Below, in pieces: positions 52,947-61,526 of a stretch of DNA of 64,000 nt; position 1 is the first letter of the stretch, and every line of letters begins with the position of its first letter. A program made the position numbers and the translations under genes. Source of the DNA: Streptomyces xylophagus. Lineage in GTDB: Bacteria; Actinomycetota; Actinomycetes; Streptomycetales; Streptomycetaceae. A model generated the notes under the pieces. The model worked only from the letters and a program-made list of their open reading frames with translations. It was not told where the DNA came from and searched no databases. The stretch is taken from contig NZ_JNWO01000007.1 in assembly GCF_000716435.1 (NCBI RefSeq), forward strand, positions 1,054,001 through 1,118,000, in the 5' to 3' direction.

Positions 52947-55622
52947 TCAGGTGCGGCCGAGGGACAGCAGCCTCAGTTCGCGGCCTCGTTCCACCGCCGC
53001 TGTCCGGCCGGCGGCGCCGAGCTTGGCGTAGATCCGGCGGATGTGGGTGTCGATGGTGTTCAGCGAGACCGAGAGTTCCCCGGCGATCTCGCGGCGGGTG
53101 AGATTCGTCGGCAGATAGCGCAGGACGCGCAGTTCGCTTCTGCTGAGCTTCTCGACCGGCATCATCAGCGGCTGGTTCGGCCCGCTCGGCTCGGGGCCGC
53201 GGACGGCGTCGAGGATGTCGGTGACCAGCGCCGCGTGCGAGGTGCCGTACGGCGCCTGGGTTTCGAGGAGTTGTGCGGCGCCGGTCATCGCGAAGGGCAG
53301 GATCAGCCGGTCCGGCTCGGCGAGGTTCAGCGCTTGCTCGGCCGCCTCTTGGCAGGCTCGTTCGTCGCCCAGGTCGCGGCAGGCGAGGGCGTCGAGCAAG
53401 TGTGCCTCGATGTGGGTGACGTAGGACAGGACCGGGGCCTCGCCGCTGAGTACGCCGTGCAGTTCGCGACGGGCGGCGGCGGGGTTCTGCTCGGCCAGCA
53501 GGATCACCGCGGCCGCGTTGCGCAGCTCGCCGGACTCGGCCCGGCGACCGTCGAGGGCGGCCAGAGCGTCCCGCGCCCGGCCGACCATGCCGAGCCGGGC
53601 CAGCGTGGCGATCGTCCACGCCTTGACCCGGGTGGTCAGCCCGTGTTCGCTCACCATGAGCGCCTGCATCCGCTCGGCGGCGGCGAACTCCTCCAGTGCC
53701 CGGTGGCCGTGGCCGCGTGCCGCCTGACTGATCGCCGAGGTCAGGCACACCAGCAGCCGCACGCCCGGTTCACCGTCGACCCGTGTGGCGTGCCTGGCGC
53801 GGTCGAGCCACTGCTCCGCGAGGTCGAACCGGCCCGTCCAGATCAGCGTGTGGGCGAGCGTCGCCAGCGCCGGGGAGGTCACCGGCTCGGCCTCCCAGCC
53901 GTGCCGGGTCGCCAGCGCGACGGCCTCCTCGCAGCGCTGCCGGGCCACGGCCAGGGAGTGGCCGGTGGAGGCGAACCCGAGTTGGGCCAGACAGGCCACC
54001 TCCAGATAGGGCCGGCCGATGCGACGGGCGAGGACGGCGCCTTCCCTGAGGTGCCGTTCGCTCTCGGCCGGCCGCAGCGACCACGCCTCGGCGACGCCCA
54101 GGGTCAGCAGCGCGACGGCTTTGAGGTCACTGCCCAGCTCGATCTCGGCGCCCGTCCGGACCTCGGCCGCGGACAGCAGGGCCGTGGCCTGCTCGATGCC
54201 GCTCTCGAAGTCCCCGCGCAGCCGCGCCGCGAGCAACTCCGCCGAGGCGATGGCCACTTGGAGCCGGTGCCGGCGCGCCGCGGGTGCGGTGGCCGCGTAC
54301 GCCCTGACCTCGCGCAGCCGCGCGTCGGCCTCGTCGAGCCGTAGTTGGTACTGGTGGGTGATGGCCCGCACCAGGGTCAGGTCGGGCGATTCCTCGTCGG
54401 TGCGGGCGGGGAAGGCGCGCAACAGGGCCGCGACGGTGCCCCCTTGCCCGTCGAGAGTGAGGCTCAGGACATGGTCGGTGAGCAGGTGGGCCGCCTCGTC
54501 CCAGTCGCCGGCCTCCTGGAGGTGGCCGATCGCGTCGGCGACATGGCCGCGCTCGGCGAGCCACCGCGCCGCGAGCCGGTGCAGTCCGGCGATCTCCGCG
54601 GGCATCGTGCGACGCAGCTCAAGGCGCAGCAGGCCGGCGAACATGCGGTGGTAGCGGAACCAGGTACGGCCCGGGTCCAGGGACACGACGAAGGCGTTCG
54701 CGTCCTCCAGGTCCAGCAGGATCTGCTCCGACCCGGTCGCGCCCGTGAGCAGATCCGCGAGTTCGCCGTCGACCCGGTCCAGCACGGAGGTGCGCAGCAG
54801 CAGGCGAAGGACTTCGGGCGGCTGCCGGTCGAGCATCTCGGCCATCAGATACTCGGCGACCGTACGGTCGCTGCCGGAGAACTCGGCGACGAACCGTTCG
54901 GGGTCGGGGTGCCTGGCGAGGGAGAGCACGGCGAGTCGCAGCCCGGCCGCCCACCCCTCGGTCCGCTGATGCAGCAGCGCCACCACGGGCTCGGGCAGCG
55001 CGATGCCGGCGGCGGTCAGGAGCCGACGGGTCTCCGGCTCGGTGAAGCGCAGGTGCGCCGCGCGGATCTCGGTCAGGTCACCGGCCAGTCGCACCTTGTG
55101 CAGGCGCAGCGGCAGGTCACGGCGGGTGGCCACGATCACGCGCACGTGCGGAGGCATGCGGGTCAGGAACGCGGTGAGCTGCTCGGCGGCCTCGGGTGAG
55201 CTGAGCTCGTGCAGGTCGTCGACGACCAGGGCCAGGGGATCACGGGACTCCTCCAGCGCGACGAGCACCTTGTCCACCATGACGCCACCGCTCGGGCCGG
55301 GCAGCACCGGCGGCAACCGCGCACCGCCTTCGCCGGTTCCCGTCGCGGTACGGACCGCTTCCAGCACGGTGAGCCAGAACAACTGGAGGTCGTGCTGGCC
55401 CGGCCGCACGGTCGTGAAGGCGATACGGACATCCTGACCGGGCTGGTCCATCCACGCACGCAACAGTGAGGTCTTACCGGTGCCGGCGGGCGCCGAGATG
55501 ATCGTGACCGGCTTCCGGGCCGCCCGGTTCAACGCCGCCATCAGGTCGTGGCGGTGGATCGGCCCTGGCTCTGCTCCACCCGGCGCGCGTCCTGAGCCCG
55601 CCGCGACAGGCAGGTCGGTCAT
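52947..55622 (-). CDS. LAL-type (MalT-like) LuxR-family transcriptional activator
   Basis: An 891-residue regulator. The N-terminal STAND ATPase has Walker A IISAPAGTGKTSLLRAW (about 40-56) and Walker B LALVVDDLHELSS (about 129-141). Helical repeats occupy about 350-780, and a C-terminal LuxR HTH (about 825-885) has LSRSELRVLRYL, NLTRREIAGELSVSLNTIDTHIRRIYAKLG. ATP and inducer binding would oligomerise it at target promoters. GGGGAGG precedes the ATG. Both flanks carry decayed quinone oxidoreductase genes, so its original targets may be gone. Confidence 0.93.
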   Translation of the reverse strand: MTDLPVAAGSGRAPGGAEPGPIHRHDLMAALNRAARKPVTIISAPAGTGKTSLLRAWMDQPGQDVRIAFTTVRPGQHDLQLFWLTVLEAVRTATGTGEGGARLPPVLPGPSGGVMVDKVLVALEESRDPLALVVDDLHELSSPEAAEQLTAFLTRMPPHVRVIVATRRDLPLRLHKVRLAGDLTEIRAAHLRFTEPETRRLLTAAGIALPEPVVALLHQRTEGWAAGLRLAVLSLARHPDPERFVAEFSGSDRTVAEYLMAEMLDRQPPEVLRLLLRTSVLDRVDGELADLLTGATGSEQILLDLEDANAFVVSLDPGRTWFRYHRMFAGLLRLELRRTMPAEIAGLHRLAARWLAERGHVADAIGHLQEAGDWDEAAHLLTDHVLSLTLDGQGGTVAALLRAFPARTDEESPDLTLVRAITHQYQLRLDEADARLREVRAYAATAPAARRHRLQVAIASAELLAARLRGDFESGIEQATALLSAAEVRTGAEIELGSDLKAVALLTLGVAEAWSLRPAESERHLREGAVLARRIGRPYLEVACLAQLGFASTGHSLAVARQRCEEAVALATRHGWEAEPVTSPALATLAHTLIWTGRFDLAEQWLDRARHATRVDGEPGVRLLVCLTSAISQAARGHGHRALEEFAAAERMQALMVSEHGLTTRVKAWTIATLARLGMVGRARDALAALDGRRAESGELRNAAAVILLAEQNPAAARRELHGVLSGEAPVLSYVTHIEAHLLDALACRDLGDERACQEAAEQALNLAEPDRLILPFAMTGAAQLLETQAPYGTSHAALVTDILDAVRGPEPSGPNQPLMMPVEKLSRSELRVLRYLPTNLTRREIAGELSVSLNTIDTHIRRIYAKLGAAGRTAAVERGRELRLLSLGRT

Positions 55623-55766
55623 CGCGCCCTCCCCTTACTGTCGGTCCGGTCGACGGAGCCCCGGGGCAAGAGAGAAGTTCGGGCCCAGATTATCAGCCCG
55701 TGGAACAATATCCAGGTCACGGGGGTGGGAGGGAGACGACGGAGGTCCCCCGTGCTCGCGTCCTGA

Positions 55767-56263
55767 TACGGCGAACAAGGCCCGGCGACGGGTGTGCTCC
55801 AGGTCGGTGAACTGCCCGACCCCGAGCCCGGCCCCGGTGAGCTCCGCGTCCGTGTCACCGTGTCGGGGGTGAACCCCGGGGACACCAAGAAGCGGCGCGG
55901 CCGGCTGGGTTCGTCGATTACGCGCCCCGGGACGTGGACCGTGTCGTCGAGGTGGCCCTGTCCGACAACGCCGACCTGGACGCCGCGGTCGTCGCCGTCG
56001 ACGGAGTGATCGCCGCCTACGCCACTCGCGCCGAACTCCCTTTCTGGCCGCTGCTGTTCAACAACGTCACCCTGCGCCTGCTCGGCAGCGACGGCTTCCC
56101 CGCCGAGGCGAAACACCAGGCGGCCCGCGACCTCACCGCCGCGGCGGTCGGCGCCCTCACGGTCGACGTCGGCGACCGCTACCCGCCGGAGGACATCGCC
56201 GAGGCCCACGAGCGCGTGGACGCGGGCGGCCGGGGACGGGTGCTGATCGGCGTTCCGGACTGA
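55767..56263 (+). pseudogene. Decayed NADPH:quinone oxidoreductase gene
   Basis: The frame begins right after a TGA as YGEQGPATGVLQVGELPDPE, which is the family N-terminus without its start codon, and runs to VSGVNPGDTKKRRGRLGSS. It then jumps to another frame at about 55900: GFVDYAPRDVDRVVEVALSD up to the normal C-terminus ending VLIGVPD. The middle ~180 residues (most of the catalytic and Rossmann part) are missing. So it has a lost start, an internal deletion and a frameshift. It is divergent from the LAL gene. Confidence 0.75.
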
Positions 56264-56331
56264 TCGGGCAGTCTTGACGGGAGCGTCGCACGCGCCGCAG
56301 ACACCCCGTGAACAGCACAGGAGAACGTCCG

Positions 56332-57138
56332 TTGAACACCGGCACCCGGATCCCCGACAGCTACTACGTCCGTATCGACGAGCACCGCTACAAGCCCACG
56401 GTCCACGCGGGCGGCGCCTGGGACCCGGACGAACTGCACTTCAGCCCGCTCGGCGGGCTCGTCGTCCACGCCATCGAGCGTGAGCGGGCCGCGCGACCGG
56501 AGACCGGTCTCGTGATGTCGCGGATCAGCTACGACATCCTCGGCAGGCTCGCCCTCGACGAGTGCGAGATCCGGGTGGAGACCGTCCGCCCCGGCCGCAC
56601 GATCGAGCTGGTCGAGGCCGTGGTACTGGTCGCCGACCGGCCGGTGGTGCGGGCCCGGGCCTGGTACCTCGCCACCGTCGACACCTCCGCCGTCGCGGGC
56701 GGCCCCGCCGACCGGCTCACCCCGCCCGAGCAGCTCGCCCCCTGGGAGATGTCCTCGCTGTGGCCCGGCGGATACATCGCCTCCGTGGACGTACGGCCGC
56801 TCGCGCCGCCGCAGCCGGGCCGTACGACCGCCTGGATCTCCACCCGGCACGCCCTCGTCGCCGGTGAACCCAGCAGCCCGCTCGCGTCCTACCTCGCGCT
56901 CGTCGACACCGCGAACGGCATCGCCGTACAACAGCCGCCGACCGCCTGGATCTACCCGAACGTCGACCTGACCGTCCACCTGCACCGCCAACCCCGGGGA
57001 AACTGGACGGGGTTGGACACGACAGTCACCTTCGGGCCGACCGGGCAGGGCCTCACCAGCACCGTGCTGCACGACGTCGACGGCCCGGTGGGACACGCGC
57101 AGCAGATACTCACCGTGCGGCCCGCGCCGGACCAGTGA
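56332..57138 (+). CDS. Acyl-CoA thioesterase-like double-hotdog protein
   Basis: A 268-residue protein with two hotdog-like halves: FSPLGGLVVHAIERE and SRISYDILGRLALDECEIRVETVRPGRTIELVEAVV in the first, and ASYLALVDTANGIAV with WIYPNVDLTVHLHRQPRGNW in the second. This is the TesB/acyl-CoA thioesterase arrangement. It may hydrolyse a CoA ester made by the neighbouring catabolic locus. The TTG at 56332 is chosen because GGAG lies 8 nt upstream; the GTG at 56308 has no ribosome site. It is convergent with the SDR gene. Confidence 0.82.
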   Translation: MNTGTRIPDSYYVRIDEHRYKPTVHAGGAWDPDELHFSPLGGLVVHAIERERAARPETGLVMSRISYDILGRLALDECEIRVETVRPGRTIELVEAVVLVADRPVVRARAWYLATVDTSAVAGGPADRLTPPEQLAPWEMSSLWPGGYIASVDVRPLAPPQPGRTTAWISTRHALVAGEPSSPLASYLALVDTANGIAVQQPPTAWIYPNVDLTVHLHRQPRGNWTGLDTTVTFGPTGQGLTSTVLHDVDGPVGHAQQILTVRPAPDQ

Positions 57139-57147
57139 CCGCGGGCG

Positions 57148-57927
57148 CTATCGCGCGGTCCAGCCGCCGTCCACCGTGAGCGTGCTGCCGGTGACGAAAC
57201 GGGACGCGTCGGAGGCGAGGAAGACGGCGGCGCCGCCGAGTTCGTCTACGGCGCCGACGCGGCCCAACGGGGTGCTGTCGACGATGTGTTGGCCCCAGCG
57301 ACTGGCCAGCAGTCCCGAGCTGAGGTCGGTGTGGAAGTAGCCGGGTGCGAGGGCGTTCACCCGGACCCCGCGGTCGGCCCATTCGACGGCGAGGGACTTG
57401 GTGAGGGCCTCGACCCCGCCCTTGCTCGCGGCGTACGCGGCGATTCGCTCGAAGCCGGTGCGGGCGTGCACCGAGGAGACGTTGACGATCGAACCGGAGC
57501 CCTGCGCCAGCATCACCTTGCCGGCCTCGCGGCAACAGTAGAACGTGCCCTGGAGATTGACGTCCAGGACCTGCCGCCAGTCCTCGTCGGTGACCCGCTC
57601 GCTGCGCGTGAAGTGGGGGCTCGTACCGGCGCAGTTGACGACCGCGTCCAGGCGGCCGGTGCCGTCGGTGATCCGCTCGACCATGGTCCGTACGGCGGCG
57701 GAGTCGGCGACCGAGCCGGGCAGGACCAGCACCTTGCCGCCGTGCGTGGCCAGTTCGGCCTCCAGACTCTCAAGGTCCGGGGCCGTACGGGCCGTTGCCG
57801 CCACGGTCGCACCGGCCTGGGACAGGGCTGCCGCGATCGCCCGCCCGAGCCCCTTCCCCGCCCCCGTCACCCACACCGTCCGTCCGTCGAGCCGGAGTTG
57901 GGCATTCACGTCGTTCACGTCGGTCAT
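57148..57927 (-). CDS. Short-chain dehydrogenase/reductase (3-ketoacyl reductase-like)
   Basis: A 259-residue classical SDR with VWVTGAGKGLGRAIAAAL (about 18-35), NCAGTSP, catalytic Ser in IVNVSSVHA, Tyr-Lys in IAAYAASKGGVEALTK and a terminal TVDGGW. Likely a ketoacyl- or hydroxyacyl-CoA dehydrogenase or a sugar/alcohol dehydrogenase. It follows the acyl-CoA synthetase by 3 nt and would be cotranscribed from the operator-bearing promoter region near 59500. Confidence 0.92.
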   Translation of the reverse strand: MTDVNDVNAQLRLDGRTVWVTGAGKGLGRAIAAALSQAGATVAATARTAPDLESLEAELATHGGKVLVLPGSVADSAAVRTMVERITDGTGRLDAVVNCAGTSPHFTRSERVTDEDWRQVLDVNLQGTFYCCREAGKVMLAQGSGSIVNVSSVHARTGFERIAAYAASKGGVEALTKSLAVEWADRGVRVNALAPGYFHTDLSSGLLASRWGQHIVDSTPLGRVGAVDELGGAAVFLASDASRFVTGSTLTVDGGWTAR

Positions 57928-57930
57928 GGC

Positions 57931-59466
57931 TCAGCCCTCCGCCGGGATGTCGCGCAGGGTCCGCTTGAGAACCTTGCCGGACGGGGTGCGGGGCAGTTCG
58001 TCGACGATGTCGAAGCGGGCCGGCACCTTGAACTTGGCCAGCCGGGCCCGGCAGAACGCCCGCAGTTCCTCCGCGCCCACGCTCTCGCCGGGCCTGAACA
58101 CCACGAACGCGCGCGGGACTTCACCCCAGCGGGGATGGCCGAGCCCGACCACGGCGGCCTCCAGCACCGCCGGGTGCTCGTACAGCACGCGCTCCACCTC
58201 GGGTGTGGCGATGTTCTCGCCGCCGGACACGATCATGTCCTTCTTGCGGTCGTCGATGAAGAGGAAGCCGTCCTCGTCGACGTGCCCGATGTCGCCGGTG
58301 TGGAACCAGCCGTCCCTGATCGCCGCCGCCGTGGCCTTCTCGTCCCGCCAGTACCCGGCGAAGACCTTCGGTCCGCGCAGGGTGATCTCGCCGAGTTCAC
58401 CGGCGGGGACCTCATGGCCGCTGTCGTCGACGATCCGCACGCGCGTGTGCGGCACGGGACGCCCGACCGAGCCCAGCTTGGACAGTGCGTGCTCACGGTC
58501 GAGGAAGGTGTCCCCGGAGACGGTCTCGGTCAGGCCGTATGCGTCCGCGAACCAGGCGTTGGGGAACGCGGTCATGATGCGCCGCAGCACCGGTTCGGGA
58601 GTCTTCTCGCCGCCACCGAGGATGAAGCGCACCGAGCCGGTGTCGTACTCCTCCCGATCCGGGACCTCAAGAACCGCGTTGACCATGGCGGGCGCCAGCC
58701 ACACATTGGTGACCCGGTGCCTCTCGATCGCCTCCAGCACGCCCTGCGGGTCGAACTTCCGCTGGAGCACGACACTGCCGCCCGCGTACAGCACCCCGAG
58801 AGCCGGCATGTCCAGGCCGCCCACGTGGTAGAGCGGGCCGCAGACCAGCGTGGTGTCCGCCGCCGTCAGCCCGAAGTGGACGATGTGGGCAAGGTTCTTG
58901 GCCTCGAGGTTTCCGTAGGTGATGCGGACACCCTTGGGCCGTGACGTCGTCCCGGAGGTGTACATGAGCCGCTGAAGATCGTCGGGTTCGACATCCACGG
59001 GCTCCACCCGCGCCCCCTTGTGCCGGGCCAGCAGCTCCTCGTAGCCGATCCACGGCTCTTCGGGCAGATCGGCGCCACCGATCAGGACGCGGTGCTCCAG
59101 ATCGGTCAGGCAACCGGCGCCGCGCTCCACCGCCCGGACGAACTCCGGCTCGGTGACGAGCACCTTGGCCTGGGCGTGGCCCAGGATGTACTGCCATTCC
59201 TCTTCGGAGAGGCGGTAGTTGAGCGGCAGGAAGACCGCGCCGAGCCGATTGGCGGCATGGACCAGCTCCAGGAATTCGGGCTGGTTGTACAGCAGCAGAG
59301 CCACGACATCACCGCGCCCGACGCCGAGTTCGGCAAGACCGGCGGCCAACTGGTTCACGCGTTCGTGCAGATGACGGACCGTCAGACTGCGCCCTTCCTG
59401 CGTGACGGCCACCGCGTCGGGCCGCTGGGCCAGGTGGTAGTCGAGGATGCTCGCGAAATTGTGCAC
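57931..59466 (-). CDS. Acyl-CoA synthetase (AMP-forming)
   Basis: A 511-residue adenylate-forming ligase. The P-loop is LMYTSGTTSRPKGVRITYGN (about 168-187), followed by DAYGLTETVSG, GWFHTGDIGHVDEDGFLFIDDRKKDMIVSGGENI and the terminal catalytic lysine in PRTPSGKVLKRTLRD. It activates a carboxylic acid to its CoA ester for degradation; chain type cannot be read. The GTG at 59466 has AGAGAG upstream. It is divergent from the enoyl-CoA hydratase; two operators lie between them. Confidence 0.92.
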   Translation of the reverse strand: MHNFASILDYHLAQRPDAVAVTQEGRSLTVRHLHERVNQLAAGLAELGVGRGDVVALLLYNQPEFLELVHAANRLGAVFLPLNYRLSEEEWQYILGHAQAKVLVTEPEFVRAVERGAGCLTDLEHRVLIGGADLPEEPWIGYEELLARHKGARVEPVDVEPDDLQRLMYTSGTTSRPKGVRITYGNLEAKNLAHIVHFGLTAADTTLVCGPLYHVGGLDMPALGVLYAGGSVVLQRKFDPQGVLEAIERHRVTNVWLAPAMVNAVLEVPDREEYDTGSVRFILGGGEKTPEPVLRRIMTAFPNAWFADAYGLTETVSGDTFLDREHALSKLGSVGRPVPHTRVRIVDDSGHEVPAGELGEITLRGPKVFAGYWRDEKATAAAIRDGWFHTGDIGHVDEDGFLFIDDRKKDMIVSGGENIATPEVERVLYEHPAVLEAAVVGLGHPRWGEVPRAFVVFRPGESVGAEELRAFCRARLAKFKVPARFDIVDELPRTPSGKVLKRTLRDIPAEG

Positions 59467-59499
59467 GGCGACTCTCTCGCTCGGTGGCCGGGAAATGTC

Positions 59500-59511
59500 C
59501 CGACCGGTCGG
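59500..59511. promoter_or_regulatory. Palindromic TetR-type operator (CCGACCGGTCGG)
   Basis: A perfect 12-bp palindrome. It resembles operators of TetR-family regulators of acyl-CoA and phenylacetate catabolism (ACCGACCGGTCGGT type). It lies 34 nt upstream of the acyl-CoA synthetase start in the divergent region. It differs from the operator at 59533 and so may bind another regulator. Confidence 0.55.
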
Positions 59512-59532
59512 TTGCCCGCTCCCAAGATTTAG

Positions 59533-59548
59533 TGTACCCCTTGGTCTA
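59533..59548. promoter_or_regulatory. Operator shared with the TetR/E1-alpha intergenic region
   Basis: Read on the minus strand this is TAGACCAAGGGGTACA, an imperfect inverted repeat TnnACC-N4-GGTnnA. The same core TAGACC-N4-GGTACA occurs at 63548-63563. Including flanks, 18 of 21 positions match between the two sites. It overlaps a TATAAA sequence (59547-59552) and lies between the acyl-CoA synthetase and enoyl-CoA hydratase genes. Confidence 0.7.
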
Positions 59549-59639
59549 TAAAACCTGGGAGCCGCACTGTACGACGGAGCGTCCGCGACGACAACCGTCC
59601 GCGCACGCGAAGTCGCTTCGCCGACGAGGAGGGTTCTTC

Positions 59640-60452
59640 GTGCCACGCATCCGGCTCGACACCGACGGACCGGTCGTCACGCTCCGCCTCGACAACCCGC
59701 CGATGAACGCCTTCGACTCCGTACAGAGGGAGGAACTGGCCACCTGCGTACGCGGCCTGGCCGACACCTCCGCCGTCCGGGCCGTGGTGCTCCACGGCGG
59801 CGAGCGCCTCTTCGCCGCCGGCGCCGACATCAGGGCCCTGGCCGCGATGGGCCCGGAGCAGATCCGCGCCTGGAACCGCGCCCTCCAGCGCACCTTCGAC
59901 GAGGTGGCCCGCCTGCCCATGCCGGTGATCGCGGCGGTCACCGGCTACGCGCTCGGCGGCGGCATGGAACTGGCCCTGGCCGCCGACTACCGGGTGGCAG
60001 CACAGGACGCGATCTTCGCCCAGCCGGAGGTCCAACTGGGCATCATGCCCGGCTCGGGCGGCACCCAACGCCTCGCCCGCCTGATCGGCCCGTCCCGCGC
60101 GAAGAACCTCCTGATGACCGGCCGCAGGGTGAAGGCGGAGGAGGCGCTACGGCTGGGCCTGGTGGACGAGGTGGTCCCCACGGGCGAGGCACTGAAGGCC
60201 GCCCTGACCTACGCCCGCCACCTGTCCGAGGGCCCACCGACAGCCCTGGAGGCCATCAAGGAAGCAGTGGACCACGGCACGGACGCGAGCATGGCGGCGG
60301 GCCTGGCACTCGAACGGTCCCTGTTCACAGGCGTGTTCGGCACAGAGGACGCAGCAACGGGACTTCACAACTTCCTGAGCCGCAAGACACCTAAGGGGCG
60401 CGGGGAACTGCGCGACCAGCCCCCACCGGCGGACAGCCAAAACACGACATGA
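59640..60452 (+). CDS. Enoyl-CoA hydratase/isomerase
   Basis: A 270-residue crotonase-family enzyme. Oxyanion-hole segments FAAGADIRALAAMG and TGYALGGGMELALAADYRVAA, and PEVQLGIMPGSGGTQRL, carry the two catalytic glutamates, so it should hydrate 2-enoyl-CoA. The GTG at 59640 follows GAGGAGGG. The last ~20 residues (from KTPKGRGELRDQ to the end) are encoded by a Streptomyces intergenic repeat, so the natural C-terminus was probably shorter. The dehydrogenase gene starts just after it. Confidence 0.92.
   Translation: MPRIRLDTDGPVVTLRLDNPPMNAFDSVQREELATCVRGLADTSAVRAVVLHGGERLFAAGADIRALAAMGPEQIRAWNRALQRTFDEVARLPMPVIAAVTGYALGGGMELALAADYRVAAQDAIFAQPEVQLGIMPGSGGTQRLARLIGPSRAKNLLMTGRRVKAEEALRLGLVDEVVPTGEALKAALTYARHLSEGPPTALEAIKEAVDHGTDASMAAGLALERSLFTGVFGTEDAATGLHNFLSRKTPKGRGELRDQPPPADSQNTT
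60391..60429 (-). repeat. Streptomyces-type repeat inside the hydratase 3' coding end
   Basis: Minus-strand copy of the short form (reads GGGGGCTGGTCGCGCAGTTC, then CCCCGCGCCCCTTAG). Here it is read through in frame as TPKGRGELRDQPPP. Elsewhere in the window this repeat is intergenic or touches only a stop codon. Confidence 0.8.
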
Positions 60453-60466
60453 AAGGGGCGGAAAAC

Positions 60467-61525
60467 ATGCAGGCACTCGTCTGGCACGGTGCACAAGATC
60501 TGCGTTTCGAAGAGGTCGCCGAACCCCCTGAACCCGCCCCACACGAAGCCGTCATAGAAGTCACCTGGTGCGGAATCTGCGGCACAGACCTGCACGAGTA
60601 CCTGGAAGGCCCCCACATGATCCGAGAGGGCCCCCACCCCCTCACCGGCACCAAGCCACCCCTGGCCCTCGGCCACGAACTCAGCGGCACAGTAGTCGCG
60701 TTGGGAGCGGACGCGCCCGGCATCACCATCGGCGACCGAGTGACCGCAGACCCGGTCTGGCGCTGCGGCACCTGCTTCTGGTGCACACGAGGCGAGTACC
60801 ACATCTGCCCCCAGAGCGGCTCCGTCGGCCTGGCCTCCCCCGGCGCCTTCGCGGAACGCGTCACCGTCCCGCTGGCCGGCCTGACCCGCCTCCCTGACAA
60901 CGTCAGCGACGAACTGGCCGCCGTGGCCGAGCCGTTGGCCGTCGGACTGCACGCCGTGACCCGCGCCGGCGTCAAACCGGGCGACAACGTCCTCGTGGTC
61001 GGCGGCGGCCCGATCGGCGTGGCAGTCGTCCTGGCCGCCCAAATCGGAGGCGCCGCAGGCCTGTTCGTGAGCGAACCCCTCGCCGGCCGCCGCGAGATGC
61101 TGCTCGGCATCGGCGTCACCGAGGCCTTCGACCCGCGCGAAACGGACGTACGACGCGAGGTGTTCGTGCGAACGAACCGCATCGGCCCGGACGTCGTGAT
61201 CGACGCGACCGGTGTGCCCGCCCTCGCCGGACAGGCCGTCTCGACCGTCCGCCGAGGCGGACGCGTCGTACTCGCGGGCGTCGGACACGGCAGCGTCGAG
61301 TTCGACATGGGCCAACTCGTGTTCTACGAGCGGTCGGTGGTCGGCACGCTCGGCTACAACTTCGACATCCCGCGCGTGATCGATCTGATGGGCACCGGAC
61401 GCCTGGATGCCTCCGCCCTGATCACCGGACGTTATCCGCTCTCGGGAGGAGCCGGTGTCTTCGAGGACCTGGCCGCCGACCGGGCCAGGCACCTGAAGGT
61501 GCTGCTGACCCCGAAGGGACTGTGA
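60467..61525 (+). CDS. Zinc-dependent alcohol dehydrogenase, 2,3-butanediol dehydrogenase-like
   Basis: A 352-residue medium-chain dehydrogenase. Catalytic zinc region WCGICGTDLHEYLEGPHMI and GHELSGTV; four structural-zinc cysteines in RCGTCFWCTRGEYHIC; Rossmann motif VLVVGGGPIGVAVVLA (about 185-200). The CGTDLHEY-GP pattern is typical of (R,R)-butanediol dehydrogenases, which interconvert acetoin and butanediol. The ATG at 60467 follows AAAGGGG; an ATG at 60449 overlapping the hydratase stop is less likely. The AcoA-like gene at 63580 supports an acetoin link. Confidence 0.9.
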   Translation: MQALVWHGAQDLRFEEVAEPPEPAPHEAVIEVTWCGICGTDLHEYLEGPHMIREGPHPLTGTKPPLALGHELSGTVVALGADAPGITIGDRVTADPVWRCGTCFWCTRGEYHICPQSGSVGLASPGAFAERVTVPLAGLTRLPDNVSDELAAVAEPLAVGLHAVTRAGVKPGDNVLVVGGGPIGVAVVLAAQIGGAAGLFVSEPLAGRREMLLGIGVTEAFDPRETDVRREVFVRTNRIGPDVVIDATGVPALAGQAVSTVRRGGRVVLAGVGHGSVEFDMGQLVFYERSVVGTLGYNFDIPRVIDLMGTGRLDASALITGRYPLSGGAGVFEDLAADRARHLKVLLTPKGL

Positions 61526-61526
61526 C

